Origin: a virus
Length of the DNA: 64,000 nt
Direction: 5' to 3' (one strand)
IMG/VR virus record: IMGVR_UViG_3300025102_007089
Coordinates: 1 to 64,000 of that record
Made by a program: the position numbers and the translations under genes
The notes under the pieces: generated by a model
Seen by the model: the letters and a program-made list of their open reading frames with translations, nothing else
Told to the model about the DNA's origin: nothing
The model's database searches: none
Part shown: positions 15,313 to 23,516 of the stretch, in pieces
How positions within the stretch are numbered: position 1 is the first letter of the stretch
How the letters are laid out: each line of letters opens with the position of its first letter

Positions 15313-16533
15313 ATGTTAAATCCTAATCCTTCACCATGGCAGCCTTCTCCAATCGCTAGTCCATTTGCTCCTTTACCTATACAAGTAGAAAAACAGCCTG
15401 AACAACCTCAACCTAAAGAAGCTGATCTACCTAGATTTGTAAATTTTTTAGCTGATTATTCAGGCTGTGGTCATTGGAGGATAATATGGCCTGAATATGT
15501 TATAAATATGACTGGGGTAGGAATGTCTCAATCTACTACAGCTATGGTTGCAGATCCTAGATGGTATCAAAATGTAAAATGTGTTAAGGTACAGCGACAG
15601 GCTTCAAACTCACAAAAAGAATTTATTAAACATCTTAAGAAAATACAACAAGAAGCTGGGTTCAAAATTATATATGAAGTTGATGATGTTGTATTTAAAG
15701 AAGATATACCCGACTATAATAAATTTAAATTTGCTTTTGATACAGAGGAAGTAAGAAATAATTGCATTGAAATTATTAATATGGTAGATGAAGTTACAGT
15801 AACTTGCGACTTTATGAGAAGGTTATACCAAGAAAAGACAGGTAAACAAGAAATTACAGTAATACCAAACTTTATGCCTAATTTTTGGATGGGTAATATC
15901 TTTAATAAGAAAAAAGTACAGCGTGACTTTACAAGAAATAAACAACGCCCACGTATATTGTATACTGGCTCCGGAGCTCATTATGACGTAGATAACAAAG
16001 TAGGTGGTAAAGATGACATGTACGGTGTACGAGATATTATACGTAAGACGGTAAACAAATATCAGTGGGTGTTTGTTGGAGCTTTCCCTCCTCAGTTAGT
16101 TGATTTAGTTCAGTCTGGTAAAATAGAATTTCATCCATGGCGAGATTTGCTATCTTATCCTGCTTTTATTAGTAGTCTTAACGTACAATTAATGGTTGCA
16201 CCTTTACAAGTAAATAATTTTAATAATGCAAAGTCAGACATTAAATTTTTAGAAGCGTGTACATTAGGTATACCTTGTTTATGCCAAGATATGGAAACTT
16301 ATAATACAGCACCAAGTTACTTAAAGTTTTCTACCCCTGAAGAATTTGAACATAAGATACGAACTATACTTCACTCTAAAAATAGAGCTAAATATTTCGG
16401 TAACATCGAGAAATTAAGATCTATTGCCGAAAAACGAACTTTAGAATTACCTCAAAATATTGGAGCACACGTAGAAGCGCTTACTACTCCTTATGGTTCT
16501 AGTGAAAGAAAGTATTTAAGAGAATGGAATTAG
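15313..16533 (+). CDS. GT-B fold glycosyltransferase (family 4-like)
   Basis: 406 residues. A Pro-rich N-terminus (about 40 residues, PSPWQPSPIASPFAPLPIQ) precedes a core with Y-S-G-C-G-H-W-R near 57, Y-E-V-D-D-V near 122, T-V-I-P-N-F-M-P near 190, R-I-L-Y-T-G-S-G-A and a C-terminal D-I-K-F-L-E-A-C-T-L-G-I-P-C, the nucleotide-sugar-binding E-A motif of GT4-like enzymes. Acceptor unknown: virion protein, modified DNA base or cell surface are all possible. It sits between gp46 and a methyltransferase-like gene with a 10-base overlap. Confidence 0.8.
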   Translation: MLNPNPSPWQPSPIASPFAPLPIQVEKQPEQPQPKEADLPRFVNFLADYSGCGHWRIIWPEYVINMTGVGMSQSTTAMVADPRWYQNVKCVKVQRQASNSQKEFIKHLKKIQQEAGFKIIYEVDDVVFKEDIPDYNKFKFAFDTEEVRNNCIEIINMVDEVTVTCDFMRRLYQEKTGKQEITVIPNFMPNFWMGNIFNKKKVQRDFTRNKQRPRILYTGSGAHYDVDNKVGGKDDMYGVRDIIRKTVNKYQWVFVGAFPPQLVDLVQSGKIEFHPWRDLLSYPAFISSLNVQLMVAPLQVNNFNNAKSDIKFLEACTLGIPCLCQDMETYNTAPSYLKFSTPEEFEHKIRTILHSKNRAKYFGNIEKLRSIAEKRTLELPQNIGAHVEALTTPYGSSERKYLREWN

Positions 16534-17303
16534 AGACTTTTAGAAAAAACGTATTTTCGCAATATGGTGAAGACGGGGTAATAGAAAGAATATTTGAAGT
16601 ATTAGATATTACTAGTGGCTATGTATGTGAGTTTGGAGCTTGGGATGGCATTCATTGCAGTAATACATACAACCTTTATTCAGATGATTCTGATTTTATA
16701 CCTATACTAATAGAGAGTGATAAGGAAAAATATAAAGATCTAGAAGTTAATTTACAAGATATAAAACAAAAATATATAGCTAATAAGTTTTTAAATAAAG
16801 AATCTAATCATAAAGATTCACTTAGTAATATAATTAAAGATTTTAAGATAAATGATATAAACAATAATAACTTTGTACTTTTAAGTATCGATGTTGATGG
16901 ACCTGATTATGAGATTTGGAAAAATTTTACTGATTATAGGCCACGCGTAGTAGTTATAGAAGCTTCGAAGTTATTACACCCTGAAGAATTAGTTTACCCT
17001 ACTGAAGATGGTGGTGCTTCAGCAGGTATACTAGTACAATTAGGAAAAGAAAAGGGGTATGAATTAGTTTGTCATACAGGATCAAATTGTATTTTTGTAC
17101 TTAATGAAGATTTTCCAAAATTTAAAATAGAAGATAATTCCTTATCAAAATTATACATTTATACACAAAGTACAGCAGTATTAAGATTGGTTGAAAAGGG
17201 TGTTTATACTGAAGAGCAGGGAGAGTATTGGATTGAATATATGTCAGCTATGGGCCAGGTGATACAACACTCAGATGGTTTTACACCTACTAAAATTTTC
17301 TAG
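16524..17303 (+). CDS. FkbM-like SAM-dependent methyltransferase
   Basis: 259 residues. It begins with S-Q-Y-G-E-D-G-V-I-E near residue 12 and Y-V-C-E-F-G-A-W-D-G near 33, the SAM-binding loop of the FkbM-like family; S-I-D-V-D-G-P-D-Y-E-I-W near 118 and R-P-R-V-V-V-I-E-A complete the core. Such enzymes methylate sugar or lipid-sugar hydroxyls. Its overlap with the upstream glycosyltransferase suggests they modify the same product. Confidence 0.75.
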   Translation: MELETFRKNVFSQYGEDGVIERIFEVLDITSGYVCEFGAWDGIHCSNTYNLYSDDSDFIPILIESDKEKYKDLEVNLQDIKQKYIANKFLNKESNHKDSLSNIIKDFKINDINNNNFVLLSIDVDGPDYEIWKNFTDYRPRVVVIEASKLLHPEELVYPTEDGGASAGILVQLGKEKGYELVCHTGSNCIFVLNEDFPKFKIEDNSLSKLYIYTQSTAVLRLVEKGVYTEEQGEYWIEYMSAMGQVIQHSDGFTPTKIF

Positions 17304-17322
17304 CATTTAGGAACTTCATTAT

Positions 17323-17328
17323 TATAAT
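17323..17328 (+). promoter_or_regulatory. -10 element TATAAT of DNA polymerase gene
   Basis: TATAAT 6 bases before the ATG at 17335; predicted leaderless message. Confidence 0.6.
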
Positions 17329-17334
17329 AAGACG

Positions 17335-19902
17335 ATGTCTTATAGAAATGTAGTATATGATGGCCGGAGAGGCTGCGTTAATTTGTTTACTTGGGATGGT
17401 GAAGGTAAGCGAGTTATGCATGAGTGTTCTTTCGAGCCTTATCTATACGTTGAAGATAATAGAGGGGATAAGACGTCAATATTTGGAACTAAAGTTAAAA
17501 AGAAGTCATTTCACAATGCTTATAATAGATCTAGATTTGTAAATGATGCAGGTATAAAACGAGTTTTTGAAAACTGTCCTCCTGCACAGCAATTTTTGCT
17601 AGATATGTATTGGCAGCAAAATGAAAATGAAGAATTTTCGAGTAAGCCTCTTAAGTATTGTTTTTTAGATATTGAGACTTATAGCGTTGATCATTTTCCT
17701 GATATTGAAAATCCTACTCATGTTGTTAATGTTATAACTTGTTGGGATAATTTTAGTAAGAAGTTTCATACGTTTGGTATCAAGCCGTATACTGGTAAAG
17801 GAAGAGACGATCTTAATTATGTTTATTGTAAAGATGAAAGAGAGATGTTTATTAAGTTTCTTGAATATCTTGAAAATGACTTCCCGGATATCTTAAGTGG
17901 TTGGAACTCCGAATTTTTCGATATACCTTATATTGTAAATAGAATGGAAAGGGTGTTAGGTCAAGAATTTGTAAATAGACTCTCCCCGCTTAAAAGAGTT
18001 CATTTTAGAGTTATTAAAGGTAAGTTCGGTAGAGAACAAAAACGCTATTATATTGATGGTGTTGCATGTTTAGACTACCTCGATGTTTATAAACGATTTT
18101 GTTTGAAGTTAAGAGAGTCGTATAAGTTAGATGCTATTGGTCAAGTAGAACTAGGGGATAGAAAAATTGATTACGGAGGGGTAAGCTTAGCTACTCTATC
18201 AGATGAAGATTGGAATACCTTTATTGATTATAATATTCAAGACGTTAATTTGTTAGTACGTCTAGAAGAAAAATTACAGTATATACCTTTACTAAGAACC
18301 CTATCTTACGTAGGGTTAACTACTCTTGAAGGTGCAATGGGTACTATTCAAGTTATTAATGGTGCTCTAACTATTAGAGCTCGTAAGCGTAATGAGATTA
18401 TTTCGACGTTTATTCGTAATGCTGATACTGGTAAAAATCCTGGAGCGTATGTAGCTGAACCTAAAAGAGGGTTTAAGAAAAATGTAGTCTCTTTTGATGC
18501 TAACTCTCTATACCCGAATGTGATGATCTCTTTGAATACTTCACCGGAAACTAAAGTGGGTAAAATAGAGAGAACCACTGATAAAAATGTAACGATACAG
18601 CATGTTACCGGTAAATTATTCGAACTTAGTAAACCTGACTTTGTAAAGTTTCTAAAAAATGAGCAATGCTCTATATCTAAAGCTGGATTTCTATTCAGTC
18701 AAAAGAAGAAGGGTATCATACCTGAATTCTTGGAATACTATTATAATAAACGGGTTGAGATAAAGAAAAAACTATTTAAGACTAAGCAAAAATTTAAGAA
18801 AGAACCTAATAATTTAGATCTTAAATATGAAGTTGAGAGGCTTAATACTTCGCAGATGGTTATTAAGATTCTTATTAACTCTTGTTATGGATATATGGGC
18901 AATAAAAATGCCCCTATTGGTGATGATGATATTGCATCTTCAGTAACGTTAACCGGTCAAGCTGTAATTAAGTATTCGAATGAATTAATTAAAGAGTTTC
19001 TTAAGAAAGAAGTAGCAGATATATCTGATAGAGAGCTTGAAGAATGTGTTATTTATAATGATACTGATTCGTCATATATTTCGATCTCTCCTCTAGTAGA
19101 TAAAGGTATTGTAAAATTTTGGGATAATGATATGGTCCACGAGGAGACGTATAGCAAGATTCAAGAGATTGAAGACTATCTAAATGAGGGTATAAGTAAA
19201 TGGGCTGAAAAAGCTATTCTTACTAATAATAGTAGGTTTGTATTTAAGCGTGAATGTATAGCTGATATCGGTGTTTTCTTACAGAAAAAACGTTATGTTA
19301 TGCATATACTTGACGATGAGGGTATTAAGGAAAATAAATTTAAGTATACTGGTGTTGAAGTAGTTCGAACTACTATGCCTAATGCTATTAAACCTTATGC
19401 TAAAAAGATAATTGAAACTATGCTTTCAACTCAGTCTTTGAAAGAAACTAATAGTATACTTAATGAAACTTATGAGGTCTTTAAGAGCTTATCACCGGAA
19501 GAACTTGCTTTTGTAATGGGTGTAAAGGGATACGAAAAATACGCTTCGCAGAGTAATGAGTTTAATACTTGTAAGGGTATGCCTATACATGTAAAATCTG
19601 CTTATTACTATAATGAGCTTCTAGATAAATTAAATACTGGTAACAAATATGAATCGATTAGTACGGGAGATAAAGTCCGTTATATGTATGTTGAGCAGCC
19701 TAATAAGTTTGGTCTGGATAGTATTGGCTTTAAATATGAGTATCCTGAGGAGTTTAATAGTATCTTTAAACCGGATTATGATAAGATGTTTCAAAAAATC
19801 TTATTTCAAGCTATCGAACGTTTTTACGAAAATGTAAATTGGACTATTCGTAAGCCTTCAGAAAATGTTCAAGTTGAACTCTTTGACCTATTTGCTAAAT
19901 AA
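17335..19902 (+). CDS. 43: Family B DNA polymerase gp43
   Basis: 855 residues, near T4 gp43 (898). The 3'-5' exonuclease is shown by F-L-D-I-E-T near 110, S-G-W-N-S-E-F-F-D-I-P-Y near 190 and Y-N-I-Q-D-V-N-L-L near 301. Polymerase motifs are F-D-A-N-S-L-Y-P-N-V-M near 386, K-I-L-I-N-S-C-Y-G-Y near 510 and Y-N-D-T-D-S-S near 574. The C-terminus ends V-Q-V-E-L-F-D-L-F-A-K, a clamp-binding-peptide style tail. It is the replicative polymerase working with gp45, gp44 and gp32. No intein or intron is visible. Confidence 0.96.
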   Translation: MSYRNVVYDGRRGCVNLFTWDGEGKRVMHECSFEPYLYVEDNRGDKTSIFGTKVKKKSFHNAYNRSRFVNDAGIKRVFENCPPAQQFLLDMYWQQNENEEFSSKPLKYCFLDIETYSVDHFPDIENPTHVVNVITCWDNFSKKFHTFGIKPYTGKGRDDLNYVYCKDEREMFIKFLEYLENDFPDILSGWNSEFFDIPYIVNRMERVLGQEFVNRLSPLKRVHFRVIKGKFGREQKRYYIDGVACLDYLDVYKRFCLKLRESYKLDAIGQVELGDRKIDYGGVSLATLSDEDWNTFIDYNIQDVNLLVRLEEKLQYIPLLRTLSYVGLTTLEGAMGTIQVINGALTIRARKRNEIISTFIRNADTGKNPGAYVAEPKRGFKKNVVSFDANSLYPNVMISLNTSPETKVGKIERTTDKNVTIQHVTGKLFELSKPDFVKFLKNEQCSISKAGFLFSQKKKGIIPEFLEYYYNKRVEIKKKLFKTKQKFKKEPNNLDLKYEVERLNTSQMVIKILINSCYGYMGNKNAPIGDDDIASSVTLTGQAVIKYSNELIKEFLKKEVADISDRELEECVIYNDTDSSYISISPLVDKGIVKFWDNDMVHEETYSKIQEIEDYLNEGISKWAEKAILTNNSRFVFKRECIADIGVFLQKKRYVMHILDDEGIKENKFKYTGVEVVRTTMPNAIKPYAKKIIETMLSTQSLKETNSILNETYEVFKSLSPEELAFVMGVKGYEKYASQSNEFNTCKGMPIHVKSAYYYNELLDKLNTGNKYESISTGDKVRYMYVEQPNKFGLDSIGFKYEYPEEFNSIFKPDYDKMFQKILFQAIERFYENVNWTIRKPSENVQVELFDLFAK

Positions 19903-19906
19903 AAAC

Positions 19907-20218
19907 ATGGCAGTACAACCAGGTGGTTACTTAGATAAACCAGAAGATGATAATACCTCTAAAGCGCACCCAGCTTTTAATAGAGGTAAAATAAAAGGAA
20001 TCCTTGAAACGTTAGCAATCTTACGTAAGGTAATTAACGGGGAGGATGACGGATCTGGTGTGATTAATTCACCAGAAATTGAAAAAATACGAAAATCTGT
20101 TTTTGTTATGAGAGACACTTTAGAGCATGCATCTGATAAATCTACTTATCTATCAAAACAGGCCAAAGAAGCTCTCGATACAGCTATTGAACATGCCAAC
20201 TCTTTGAGATATCAGTAG
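19907..20218 (+). CDS. Small conserved-looking protein downstream of gp43
   Basis: 103 residues from the ATG at 19907, four bases after the polymerase stop; the longer upstream reading frame overlaps gp43 and is unlikely. N-terminus Q-P-G-G-Y-L-D-K-P-E-D; the rest is helical (GKIKGILETLAILRKVI and LSKQAKEALDTAIEHAN). No family recognised. Confidence 0.65.
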   Translation: MAVQPGGYLDKPEDDNTSKAHPAFNRGKIKGILETLAILRKVINGEDDGSGVINSPEIEKIRKSVFVMRDTLEHASDKSTYLSKQAKEALDTAIEHANSLRYQ

Positions 20219-20240
20219 TTGCTTTTTAAAATTTTTTACT

Positions 20241-20246
20241 TAATAT
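20241..20246 (+). promoter_or_regulatory. -10-like TAATAT
   Basis: TAATAT 7 bases before the ATG at 20254, in a T-rich 35-base gap; same geometry as the other early starts, weaker hexamer. Confidence 0.4.
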
Positions 20247-20253
20247 TATTATT

Positions 20254-20604
20254 ATGTCAGACATTAAAACTATCTCAGATCACATCGGTCGTACTGTTGT
20301 AGGCGTTGTAACAAAAGAAGATGACGAGACTATTACTATTAATAATCCTGTTATTATTCACGTGCAACCTAACCCGCAAAACGGTCAACTCCAAGTTCAG
20401 TCCTTTCCATACTTGTTTATGGAATTTATTAAAGGAGACAAAACACAAAATAATTGGACTTTTAATAAATCAGTTATCTCTATCTCTGATGTAGAGTTAG
20501 ATGATAGAATTGTACAGCAATACGAGAATATTAATTCTCCACAAGCTGCTGAAGGGGAAGCTGCTGAAGAAGATCCAGAAGTAATTAAGTTGTTCGATGA
20601 TTAA
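20254..20604 (+). CDS. Conserved phage protein, possible small beta-barrel
   Basis: 116 residues. A beta-rich first half (IGRTVVGVVTKEDDETITINN then Q-V-Q-S-F-P-Y-L-F-M-E-F) resembles short proteins next to gp43 and hsp20 in marine T4-like phages and could be an Sm-like barrel; the C-terminus is acidic (G-E-A-A-E-E-D-P-E-V-I-K-L-F-D-D). The F-D-D ending may be a partner-binding peptide. Followed by a strong terminator at 20628. Confidence 0.65.
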   Translation: MSDIKTISDHIGRTVVGVVTKEDDETITINNPVIIHVQPNPQNGQLQVQSFPYLFMEFIKGDKTQNNWTFNKSVISISDVELDDRIVQQYENINSPQAAEGEAAEEDPEVIKLFDD

Positions 20605-20627
20605 AATCGACGATAAGCAAAAATAGT

Positions 20628-20662
20628 AAAAACTCCCCTTCGGAAGTTGGGGAGTTTTTTTT
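20628..20662 (+). terminator. Rho-independent terminator
   Basis: CTCCCC (20633-20638) pairs with GGGGAG (20649-20654), extended by A-rich and T-rich flanks; loop contains TTCGG; eight T follow. It closes the gp43 downstream unit before hsp20. Confidence 0.9.
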
Positions 20663-20681
20663 GGTTTTTTTAACACTATAC

Positions 20682-20689
20682 TATAAATA
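20682..20689 (+). promoter_or_regulatory. TATAAATA promoter of hsp20
   Basis: TATAAATA 8 bases before the ATG at 20698; perfect late consensus on the plus strand, so hsp20 is predicted to be expressed late. Confidence 0.6.
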
Positions 20690-20697
20690 CTATTACT

Positions 20698-21108
20698 ATG
20701 AAACTAACTAAATATACACATAACCCAATTGCTGAAATCGAAAGAGCCTTTGATGGCTTCTTTAACCTAACACCTGTCTTTCATCAATTGGAAGAAGTTT
20801 ACAAGACAGGTGATCAAGTTCGTTTTTCGCAAGATGAAAACACGCTAAGCGTGCAAATTGACCTACCAGGTGTTGCAAAAGATGATCTAGATCTTTCTAC
20901 AGATACAGATCAACGTGAAGTTTATATAAAAGCTAAGCGAAAAATTAAAACTAATGACGGAGAAAAAGAACAGACTTACAATAGATCATTCTCCGTAGGT
21001 AGAGAGTTTGATTTGAATAAAATTAAGTTTACTTATATTAACGGGGTACTAGAGGTAGATGTACCAAGAAGAAAAAAGGAAGAATATATAAAAACATATA
21101 CAGTCTAA
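20698..21108 (+). CDS. hsp20: Small heat shock protein (Hsp20/alpha-crystallin)
   Basis: 136 residues, the usual length. The alpha-crystallin domain spans about residues 45-128, with V-Q-I-D-L-P-G-V-A-K-D-D-L near 54 and Y-I-N-G-V-L-E-V-D-V-P near 113, the A/N-G-V-L signature. The C-terminal tail K-K-E-E-Y-I-K-T-Y-T-V replaces the common I-x-I. It is an ATP-independent holdase, frequent in marine T4-like phages, likely aiding capsid or replication proteins. It lies alone between two terminators with a late-type promoter. Confidence 0.93.
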   Translation: MKLTKYTHNPIAEIERAFDGFFNLTPVFHQLEEVYKTGDQVRFSQDENTLSVQIDLPGVAKDDLDLSTDTDQREVYIKAKRKIKTNDGEKEQTYNRSFSVGREFDLNKIKFTYINGVLEVDVPRRKKEEYIKTYTV

Positions 21109-21336
21109 AATTTAAATGGGCCTAGCTAGCCCAAACCCGGGTGTGCCTGAATAAACATTTTAAGCAAGAGTGTTAAAGGGACTGCTGACTTACATGGAGG
21201 GTCGACTGACTATTAAATGTATAATGCGGGGTACAAGTAGGTAAAAAGATGAAACTGCATCTTGCCTAACTGAAAGTTGGAGGTAACCAGAAAATCCTCT
21301 CACCCACCTTAAAGCCCCCGAAAGGGGGCTTTTTTT
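21109..21336 (+). ncRNA. Candidate structured RNA in hsp20 downstream region
   Basis: This 200-base gap has no reading frame of note, a visibly higher G+C content than its surroundings, and ends in a strong terminator. Visible pairings are GGGC/GCCC (21118-21132), AAGATG/CATCTT (21246-21263) extended by AGG/CCT (21239-21241 with 21265-21267), AACT/AGTT (21268-21278), GAGG/CCTC before 21300, and a long-range GGGTG (21139-21143) with CACCC (21301-21305). It could be a separate RNA or the 3' part of the hsp20 message. It does not fold as a tRNA and matches no RNA family I know. Confidence 0.45.
21311..21336 (+). terminator. Rho-independent terminator with GAAA loop
   Basis: AAAGCCCCC (21311-21319), GAAA loop, then GGGGGCTTT and a T run. 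It ends the candidate RNA. Confidence 0.92.
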
Positions 21337-21350
21337 ATCTAAATAATTAG

Positions 21351-21668
21351 GTGAATATAATTGTTATAGCTGATTTAACTACTAATGAAGGGCTATACTT
21401 TAGATATCTATCAATGATGGTTCAAGCTGATGTTGTAGTGGAAACAAGCAAACCTTTAATTGATTATCATTATAGAAATCTTAAAAGCCAAGGTCTCTAT
21501 GACTGTGTGTATGATATGGTTACACCAGAATGTGGTGTAGAGGGTATTCGAATTGATACTGAATTGAATTACCCTATGACAATACAAACTGATACAATTA
21601 AAGGGGCTAATGTTTTGCATCTACTTAAACAAATAGAACAGTTGAAAAGTATAAAGAACTCTATATAA
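21351..21668 (+). CDS. Conserved phage protein upstream of UvsX
   Basis: 105 residues from GTG at 21351. MNIIVIADLTTNEGLYFRYL starts a Rossmann-like strand-helix; L-Y-D-C-V-Y-D-M-V and G-V-E-G-I-R-I-D-T-E-L-N-Y-P correspond to the pattern of a short protein found near recombination genes in marine T4-like phages. TCTAAATA lies 5 bases upstream of the start, just after the terminator. Function unknown. Confidence 0.65.
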   Translation: MNIIVIADLTTNEGLYFRYLSMMVQADVVVETSKPLIDYHYRNLKSQGLYDCVYDMVTPECGVEGIRIDTELNYPMTIQTDTIKGANVLHLLKQIEQLKSIKNSI

Positions 21669-21669
21669 T
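21664..21669 (+). promoter_or_regulatory. -10 element TATAAT of uvsX
   Basis: TATAAT overlapping the end of the upstream gene, 7 bases before the ATG at 21677; predicted leaderless. Confidence 0.6.
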
Positions 21670-21676
21670 TGTTTAT

Positions 21677-22786
21677 ATGGATAAAGATGTTTTAAAAGCT
21701 TTAGATGATATTGATAAGGTTAATCCTTTTGCTACGTATCTAAGTGATAGTACTTTAAGTAGAGTTGGTACTTGGATTGATACCGGATCCTACGTATTAA
21801 ATGCTATTATTTCTGGATCAATTCACGGTGGTATACCTAAAGGTCGTGTAACTATGCTAGCAGGAGAATCTATGACGGGTAAGTCGTTATTCGTTCAAAA
21901 GATTCTAGCTAAAGCTCAAGAAGAAGGTTTAATTCCAGTAATTTTTGATACTGAAAATGCTATCGACCCTGAAGGTGCTGAAAGACTTGGCTTAGATATT
22001 AGTAAAGTAAAGTATGTACCTTGTACTAGTATCGAGCAAGCTAGAAACTCTCTATATAAGTTCCTTATGTCTGTTAAAGAAAAGGGTCTTGAAGGTAAAT
22101 TTATTGTAGCTATTGATTCTTTAGCTAACTTGCAATCTGAATTGGAACTTTCTCGTATGAGCAAAGATAGTACTTCATCAGATATGGGTACTAAAGCTCG
22201 AGCTATGAAAACATTAATGCAAACTTGTACTAATTTAGGTTCAGTAACTCAAACAACTATTCTTTGTACTAATCATGTTTATGATGATCCTACTGCTCTC
22301 TTTCCTTCTATTGAAAAGAATATGCCTGGTGGAAAGTCATGTATCTATTTACCTTCTGTAACTGTTCAACTAGCTCGTAAGCCTATTAAAGATGACGGAG
22401 GTAAAACTGTAGATGGCGAACTAGCTGTAGGTCAGAAAAAGTACTCAGGTATTATTATTAGAGCCTTAACTCGTAAGAATAGATTTATTAAGCAATATTT
22501 AGAAGGTGAAATGTACTTATCATTTTCTTCTGGTCTAGATAGGTATTATGGATTAGTTGATTTAGCTGTTGGTGTTGGTGCTGTAATTCAAACTGGAGCT
22601 ACTTATCAGCTTGAAGATGGTACTAAGTTAGGCTATTATAAGAATTGGAGAAAAGATACTAAGCTTTGGGAAGAGACTATCTTACCTAAAGTAGAAGAAC
22701 GTATTAAAAATGAATGGTCTTATAGTAATAACGAAGATGAAATCCCCGAAGAAGTAGAAGATGAAGAAATTAGTATTGACGCTTAG
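21677..22786 (+). CDS. uvsX: UvsX RecA-like strand-exchange protein
   Basis: 369 residues (T4 UvsX 391). Walker A is G-E-S-M-T-G-K-S at 64-71; V-I-F-D-T-E-N-A near 92, F-I-V-A-I-D-S-L-A-N-L (Walker B) near 141, and the DNA-binding loop region with Q-T-T-I-L-C-T-N-H near 190. The C-terminus is acidic (NNEDEIPEEVEDEE), as in UvsX. It catalyses homologous pairing with UvsY and gp32. Its last 26 bases overlap the queC start, tying 7-deazaguanine synthesis to recombination gene expression. Confidence 0.95.
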   Translation: MDKDVLKALDDIDKVNPFATYLSDSTLSRVGTWIDTGSYVLNAIISGSIHGGIPKGRVTMLAGESMTGKSLFVQKILAKAQEEGLIPVIFDTENAIDPEGAERLGLDISKVKYVPCTSIEQARNSLYKFLMSVKEKGLEGKFIVAIDSLANLQSELELSRMSKDSTSSDMGTKARAMKTLMQTCTNLGSVTQTTILCTNHVYDDPTALFPSIEKNMPGGKSCIYLPSVTVQLARKPIKDDGGKTVDGELAVGQKKYSGIIIRALTRKNRFIKQYLEGEMYLSFSSGLDRYYGLVDLAVGVGAVIQTGATYQLEDGTKLGYYKNWRKDTKLWEETILPKVEERIKNEWSYSNNEDEIPEEVEDEEISIDA

Positions 22787-23516
22787 TGGCGGAATGGACT
22801 CGTCTGTGCTGTTGTATATGGCGCAGGATAGAGGTTTTGAAGAAGTACATACAGTAACTTTTGATTATGGTCAAAGGCATAAACGTGAACTTAGTTGTGT
22901 TGATAAACAACTACATAACTTTGCTGAACGTTATGGTGATTGGGTAAACTTGAAAGTAACTAATAAAGTACTTGATGTAAAATATATTAAAGATATTGCA
23001 CCTACTTCTTCTTTAACTAATAAGGATATAGATAATCCTGATATTAGTAAAATGGCAGGAGATGCGCAGCCCGTCTCATATGTACCGTTTAGAAACTTAA
23101 TGTTTCTATCTATTTGCTCTGCTTATGCAGAAAGCGTTGGTGCAGATACAGTATGGTATGGAGCTGCTCTGGTAGATTCTCTAGCTGGTTACTGGGATGG
23201 GAGTGAAGAGTTTGTTGATATGGTAAACAAAGTAACCGATCTTAATAGAGAGAATAGGATCAACATAGAAGCTCCTTTACTTGAAATGACAAAACCTGAT
23301 ATTATTAAAGAAGGTATTAGACTTGGTGTTAAGTATAAAGATACTTGGACTTGTTACTCTGATAGAGAGGATGGTTTAGCTGATGCTACTACACCTTCAA
23401 GTAGTATGAGAGTAAAAGGATTTGTAGACGCAGGTTATAAAGATCCTATTACTTACATTCAACAAGATAAGTTGAATAAGCTCTATGACGAGAATAATTG
23501 CAGAGAATGTGCTTAA
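22761..23516 (+). CDS. queC: QueC-family 7-deazaguanine enzyme lacking zinc cysteines
   Basis: 251 residues. The PP-loop S-G-G-M-D-S-S at 9-15 and F-D-Y-G-Q-R-H at 34-40 are diagnostic; V-P-F-R-N-L-M-F-L near 108 is standard. QueC makes preQ0 from 7-carboxy-7-deazaguanine using ATP and ammonia. The usual C-terminal zinc site (one Cys in T-C-Y, then C-x2-C-x2-C) keeps only Cys198; positions 206-215 read LADATTPSSS instead. The Y-P-D-C-R substrate loop is Y-W-D-G-S. Two cysteines at 247 and 250 might form another site. Either an altered reaction or a zinc-free fold is implied. Confidence 0.88.
   Translation: MKKLVLTLSGGMDSSVLLYMAQDRGFEEVHTVTFDYGQRHKRELSCVDKQLHNFAERYGDWVNLKVTNKVLDVKYIKDIAPTSSLTNKDIDNPDISKMAGDAQPVSYVPFRNLMFLSICSAYAESVGADTVWYGAALVDSLAGYWDGSEEFVDMVNKVTDLNRENRINIEAPLLEMTKPDIIKEGIRLGVKYKDTWTCYSDREDGLADATTPSSSMRVKGFVDAGYKDPITYIQQDKLNKLYDENNCRECA

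Noticed and set aside
21109-21310. tRNA or tmRNA in the hsp20 downstream gap
   Set aside because: No cloverleaf with matching acceptor and T-arm, no CCA or GGTTCGA-type T-loop, and no tmRNA-like pairing between the ends.
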